From JAVJRN01 sp047635055 (GTDB lineage Bacteria > Bacteroidota > Bacteroidia > Cytophagales > Cyclobacteriaceae), in the NCBI GenBank assembly GCA_047635055.1, contig JBLIIJ010000006.1:10092-74091 (forward strand): a stretch of DNA of 64,000 bases, given 5' to 3'. The translations under genes were made by a program, and so were the position numbers. Below the pieces are notes generated by a model, which was not told the DNA's origin, did no database searches, and worked only from the letters and a program-made list of their open reading frames with translations. Shown here in pieces: positions 61,759-64,000 of the stretch (position 1 is the stretch's first letter; each line of letters begins with the position of its first letter).

Positions 61759-61785
61759 ATATTTTGATCGATATAAAATGTTTAA

Positions 61786-63423
61786 TTACATCATACCACC
61801 CATACCACCCATGCCACCTGGCATTGCAGGAGCAGAACTACCTTCTGGTTCTGGCTTGTCAGCCACAACCGCTTCAGTAGTCAATAGTAAAGCAGCAATT
61901 GATGCAGCATTTTCTAGGGCAAGTCTTGTAACCTTAGTAGGGTCAATAATACCAGCTTCGAACATGTTTACATATTCGCCATTAGCAGCATTGTAACCAT
62001 AGTCATCTTTTCCAGCTAATACAGCATTAACAACAACTGAAGCTTCACCACCGGCGTTTTCTACGATCGTTCTTAAAGGAGCTTGAATTGCATTATAAAT
62101 GATTTTAGCACCTGTAGTTTGATCGATATTGTCTAATTCCAGATTTTCAATAGCACTGAGCGCTCTTATTAAAGCAACACCACCACCAGCTACGATACCT
62201 TCTTGAACAGCAGCTCTTGTTGCATGAAGCGCATCATCAACTCTGTCTTTCTTCTCTTTCATTTCAACTTCAGTAGCAGCACCAATGTAAAGAATTGCTA
62301 CACCACCCGAAAGCTTAGCTAAACGCTCTTGAAGTTTTTCTTTGTCATAATCAGAAGTTGTATTCTCGATTTGTGACTTGATTTGATTCACTCTACCAAC
62401 GATATCCTCAGCCTTACCTGCACCATTTACTATGGTTGTATTATCCTTGTCAATGTTGATTTTTTCAGCAGTACCTAAATAATCTAAAGTCGCATTCTCC
62501 AGTTTATAACCTCTTTCTTCAGAGATAAGCGTACCACCAGTAAGGACAGCAATATCTTCTAACATTGCCTTTCTTCTATCACCGAAACCAGGCGCTTTTA
62601 CAGCAGCTATTTTCAGCGAACCTCTGATTTTGTTTACTACGAGTGTTGCTAGCGCTTCACCGTCAACATCTTCAGCGATAATTAATAAGGGCTTACCAGT
62701 TTGAGCAGTAGCTTCAAGAACAGGAAGCAATTCTTTCATGTTAGAGATTTTCTTGTCGTAGATCAAGATGTATGGGTCCTCTAGTTCTACTTCCATTTTC
62801 TCTGTATTAGTTACAAAGTATGGAGATAAATAACCTCTGTCAAACTGCATACCTTCTACAGTTTTCACATCTGTTTCCGTACCTTTCGCTTCTTCAACAG
62901 TAATAACGCCATCCTTACCAACTTTTTCCATCGCATTTGCGATCATTGTTCCGATAGTAGCGTCATTGTTTGCAGAAACTGAAGCGACCTGAGAAATTTC
63001 TGCGTTAGTAGAAATTTGTCTTGATTGCTTTTTCAAGTTTTCAACCACAAGTGCAACTGCCTTATCGATACCTCTCTTAAGGTCCATTGGATTAGCGCCT
63101 GCTGCAACGTTTTTGATTCCGTGAGCAAATATTGATTGAGCAAGTACCGTCGCTGTAGTCGTTCCATCACCAGCATCGTCAGCTGTTTTAGAAGCAACTT
63201 CTTTCACCAACTGTGCACCCATATTTTCTATAGGCTCAGCAAGTTCAATTTCTTTTGCAACTGAAACACCATCTTTTGTGACTGTTGGTGCTCCGAATTT
63301 TTTGTCAAGAATAACATTTCTTCCTTTTGGTCCTAATGTTACTTTTACTGCATCTGCAAGAATATCAACACCTTTCTTAATGCGGTCTCTTGCGTCGGTA
63401 TTGAAAAATATATCTTTTGCCAT
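61786..63423 (-). CDS. groEL: Chaperonin GroEL
   Basis: 545 aa, usual length. MAKDIFFNTDARDRIKKGVD, TVTLGPKGRNVILDKKFGAP-like ATP-site motif, AGDGTTTATVLAQSI with the catalytic Asp-Gly-Asp-Gly-Thr-Thr-Thr, and VEEGIVAGGG-like VQEGIVAGGGVALIRAL, ending with the Gly-Met repeat GGMGGMGGMM. Folds proteins in an ATP-driven cage with GroES. Starts 50 bp after groES and shares its promoter and terminator. Confidence 0.98.
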   Translation of the reverse strand: MAKDIFFNTDARDRIKKGVDILADAVKVTLGPKGRNVILDKKFGAPTVTKDGVSVAKEIELAEPIENMGAQLVKEVASKTADDAGDGTTTATVLAQSIFAHGIKNVAAGANPMDLKRGIDKAVALVVENLKKQSRQISTNAEISQVASVSANNDATIGTMIANAMEKVGKDGVITVEEAKGTETDVKTVEGMQFDRGYLSPYFVTNTEKMEVELEDPYILIYDKKISNMKELLPVLEATAQTGKPLLIIAEDVDGEALATLVVNKIRGSLKIAAVKAPGFGDRRKAMLEDIAVLTGGTLISEERGYKLENATLDYLGTAEKINIDKDNTTIVNGAGKAEDIVGRVNQIKSQIENTTSDYDKEKLQERLAKLSGGVAILYIGAATEVEMKEKKDRVDDALHATRAAVQEGIVAGGGVALIRALSAIENLELDNIDQTTGAKIIYNAIQAPLRTIVENAGGEASVVVNAVLAGKDDYGYNAANGEYVNMFEAGIIDPTKVTRLALENAASIAALLLTTEAVVADKPEPEGSSAPAMPGGMGGMGGMM

Positions 63424-63473
63424 TTTTAGCTATTTTATTTTTATGAATTAAAATTTGAAATTGAGTCGATGAA

Positions 63474-63752
63474 TTATACGATACCGTAAATATCAGCTTC
63501 CTTCATGATCAAATATTCAGTGCCTTCGATAGTGACCTCTGTGCCTGAATATTTACCATACAACACTTTATCTCCTACTTTCACGGTGATAGGCTCATCT
63601 TTCTTTCCAGTACCAACTGCAATAATTTCACCTCTCTGAGGTTTCTCTTTAGCTGTATCAGGAATAATGATTCCCGAAGCTGTTTTTTCTTCAGCTGCCG
63701 CTGGTTCTACAAGAACCCTGTCGGCTAAAGGTTTGAAATTTACTTTAGACAT
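63474..63752 (-). CDS. groES: Co-chaperonin GroES
   Basis: 92 aa. KPLADRVLVEPAAAEEKTAS then GIIIPDTAKEKPQRGEIIAV (mobile loop), VKVGDKVLYGKYSGTEV and LIMKEADIYGIV, the complete GroES fold. First gene of the operon with groEL. ATG 63752; the leader and promoter lie in 63753-63833. Confidence 0.98.
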   Translation of the reverse strand: MSKVNFKPLADRVLVEPAAAEEKTASGIIIPDTAKEKPQRGEIIAVGTGKKDEPITVKVGDKVLYGKYSGTEVTIEGTEYLIMKEADIYGIV

Positions 63753-63792
63753 TGTTTATTGTTGTTTTAATGAATTAATACAAAAATTATTT

Positions 63793-63833
63793 CAAATATG
63801 CCAAGTGCACTTTACGTGCCAATTGCGCTTTCA
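63793..63833 (-). promoter_or_regulatory. groESL promoter region with an 18-bp-spaced direct repeat
   Basis: On the minus strand TTGG (63822-63819), then 18 nt, then CATATTTG (63800-63793, one mismatch from TAnnTTTG) fits a Bacteroidota -33/-7 promoter, 40 bp before the groES ATG. Overlapping it, TGCCAAGTGCACTTTAC (63799-63815) and TGCCAATTGCGCTTTCA (63817-63833) form an imperfect direct repeat with 18-bp periodicity (13 of 17 matching). No CIRCE element (TTAGCACTC-N9-GAGTGCTAA) is seen. Confidence 0.4.
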
Positions 63834-64000
63834 TGACAATTTTGCGGTTGGACTACTGACAAAAAAGCAGACTTAAAATTCTCTGGCCATCTTCTGAAAT
63901 TTATTGATATTTTAGTTGTCAGTGTTGGCGTTTTATTCATCAAAAAGATGTTATCAAATGGGGTGGGTTAAGAATAGCTTATTTGTAGAATTACAGATTT
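63834..64000. other. Region upstream of the groES promoter to the window edge
   Basis: 167 bp, AT-rich. Short frames exist on both strands but none looks like a known protein. I see no RNA gene. The next gene would lie beyond the window. Confidence 0.4.

Noticed and set aside
1..64000. tRNA, rRNA, CRISPR array, prophage or insertion sequence
   Set aside because: No T-loop motif with paired stems, no regularly spaced repeats, no integrase or transposase frame, and no terminal inverted repeats flanking a gene were found by eye.

Overview
The window is 64 kb of AT-rich chromosomal DNA from a member of the Bacteroidota, most likely a free-living, probably marine Cytophagales. The evidence is the family content: TonB receptors with a carboxypeptidase-regulatory-like N-terminus, DUF6089, DUF2911, DUF3127, DUF2452 and DUF4920 proteins, a VPS10/BNR-repeat secreted protein, a BFN-UVR nuclease and two SSS symporters. 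Shine-Dalgarno sequences are weak or absent and lipoproteins are numerous. I see no rRNA, tRNA, CRISPR array, phage or insertion sequence. Coding density is high, and about ten convergent gene pairs overlap at their stop codons.

Layout. 1-4.2 kb is a metal-related locus in decay. It holds the 3' part of a Fur-family regulator, a TonB receptor with a His-rich loop interrupted by two in-frame stops, an intact lipoprotein gene, a pirin fragment and a broken Fer4_19-CDGSH iron-sulfur gene. 4.2-11 kb holds a giant AsmA-like protein, an XRE regulator, a TPR membrane protein, a 58-aa lipoprotein and a DUF4920 lipoprotein. 11-19.7 kb holds a penicillin-acylase-family hydrolase, a DegT-type aminotransferase, a DUF6089 protein, a YihY/BrkB protein, a DUF4442 protein and an SGLT-like symporter.

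19.7-27 kb is the most interesting block. It encodes SiaB-like kinase, SiaC (DUF1987, Thr68 conserved), a coiled-coil membrane protein, a sensor histidine kinase, a REC protein fused to a catalytically degenerate SpoIIE/PP2C domain, a 79-aa protein, and a SiaA-like CACHE-HAMP-SpoIIE phosphatase. This looks like a SiaABC partner-switching circuit to which a two-component system has been attached through a pseudophosphatase. No GGDEF (SiaD) protein lies nearby.

27-34.9 kb holds small DUF proteins, a frameshifted small gene, a second TonB receptor, a YheT hydrolase, MsrB and LhgO. The second receptor carries upstream the same 13-bp palindrome found before the lipoprotein gene in the decaying metal locus, 29 kb away, so the two are probably co-regulated. 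35-43 kb holds a large BNR/VPS10 secreted protein, a decayed acetyl-CoA hydrolase/CoA-transferase pseudogene (38.2-39.4 kb), a PBP4-type carboxypeptidase, an NhaP-type antiporter and a bacterial GPP34 protein.

43-49 kb is a likely osmotic/carbohydrate group: a K+ channel with TrkA-N domain, a GH15 hydrolase and fused trehalose-6-phosphate synthase/phosphatase. 49-53.6 kb holds a DnaQ/ExoX-type exonuclease, a Mur-ligase-like protein without its P-loop, DnaB (with two DnaA-box-like sites upstream), a quinone-oxidoreductase-like protein and a TPR protein. 53.6-64 kb is core metabolism and chaperones: EtfBA, BFN-UVR, a NupC transporter, methylglyoxal synthase, PEP carboxykinase, an SSS symporter, an outer-membrane protein and GroEL-GroES.
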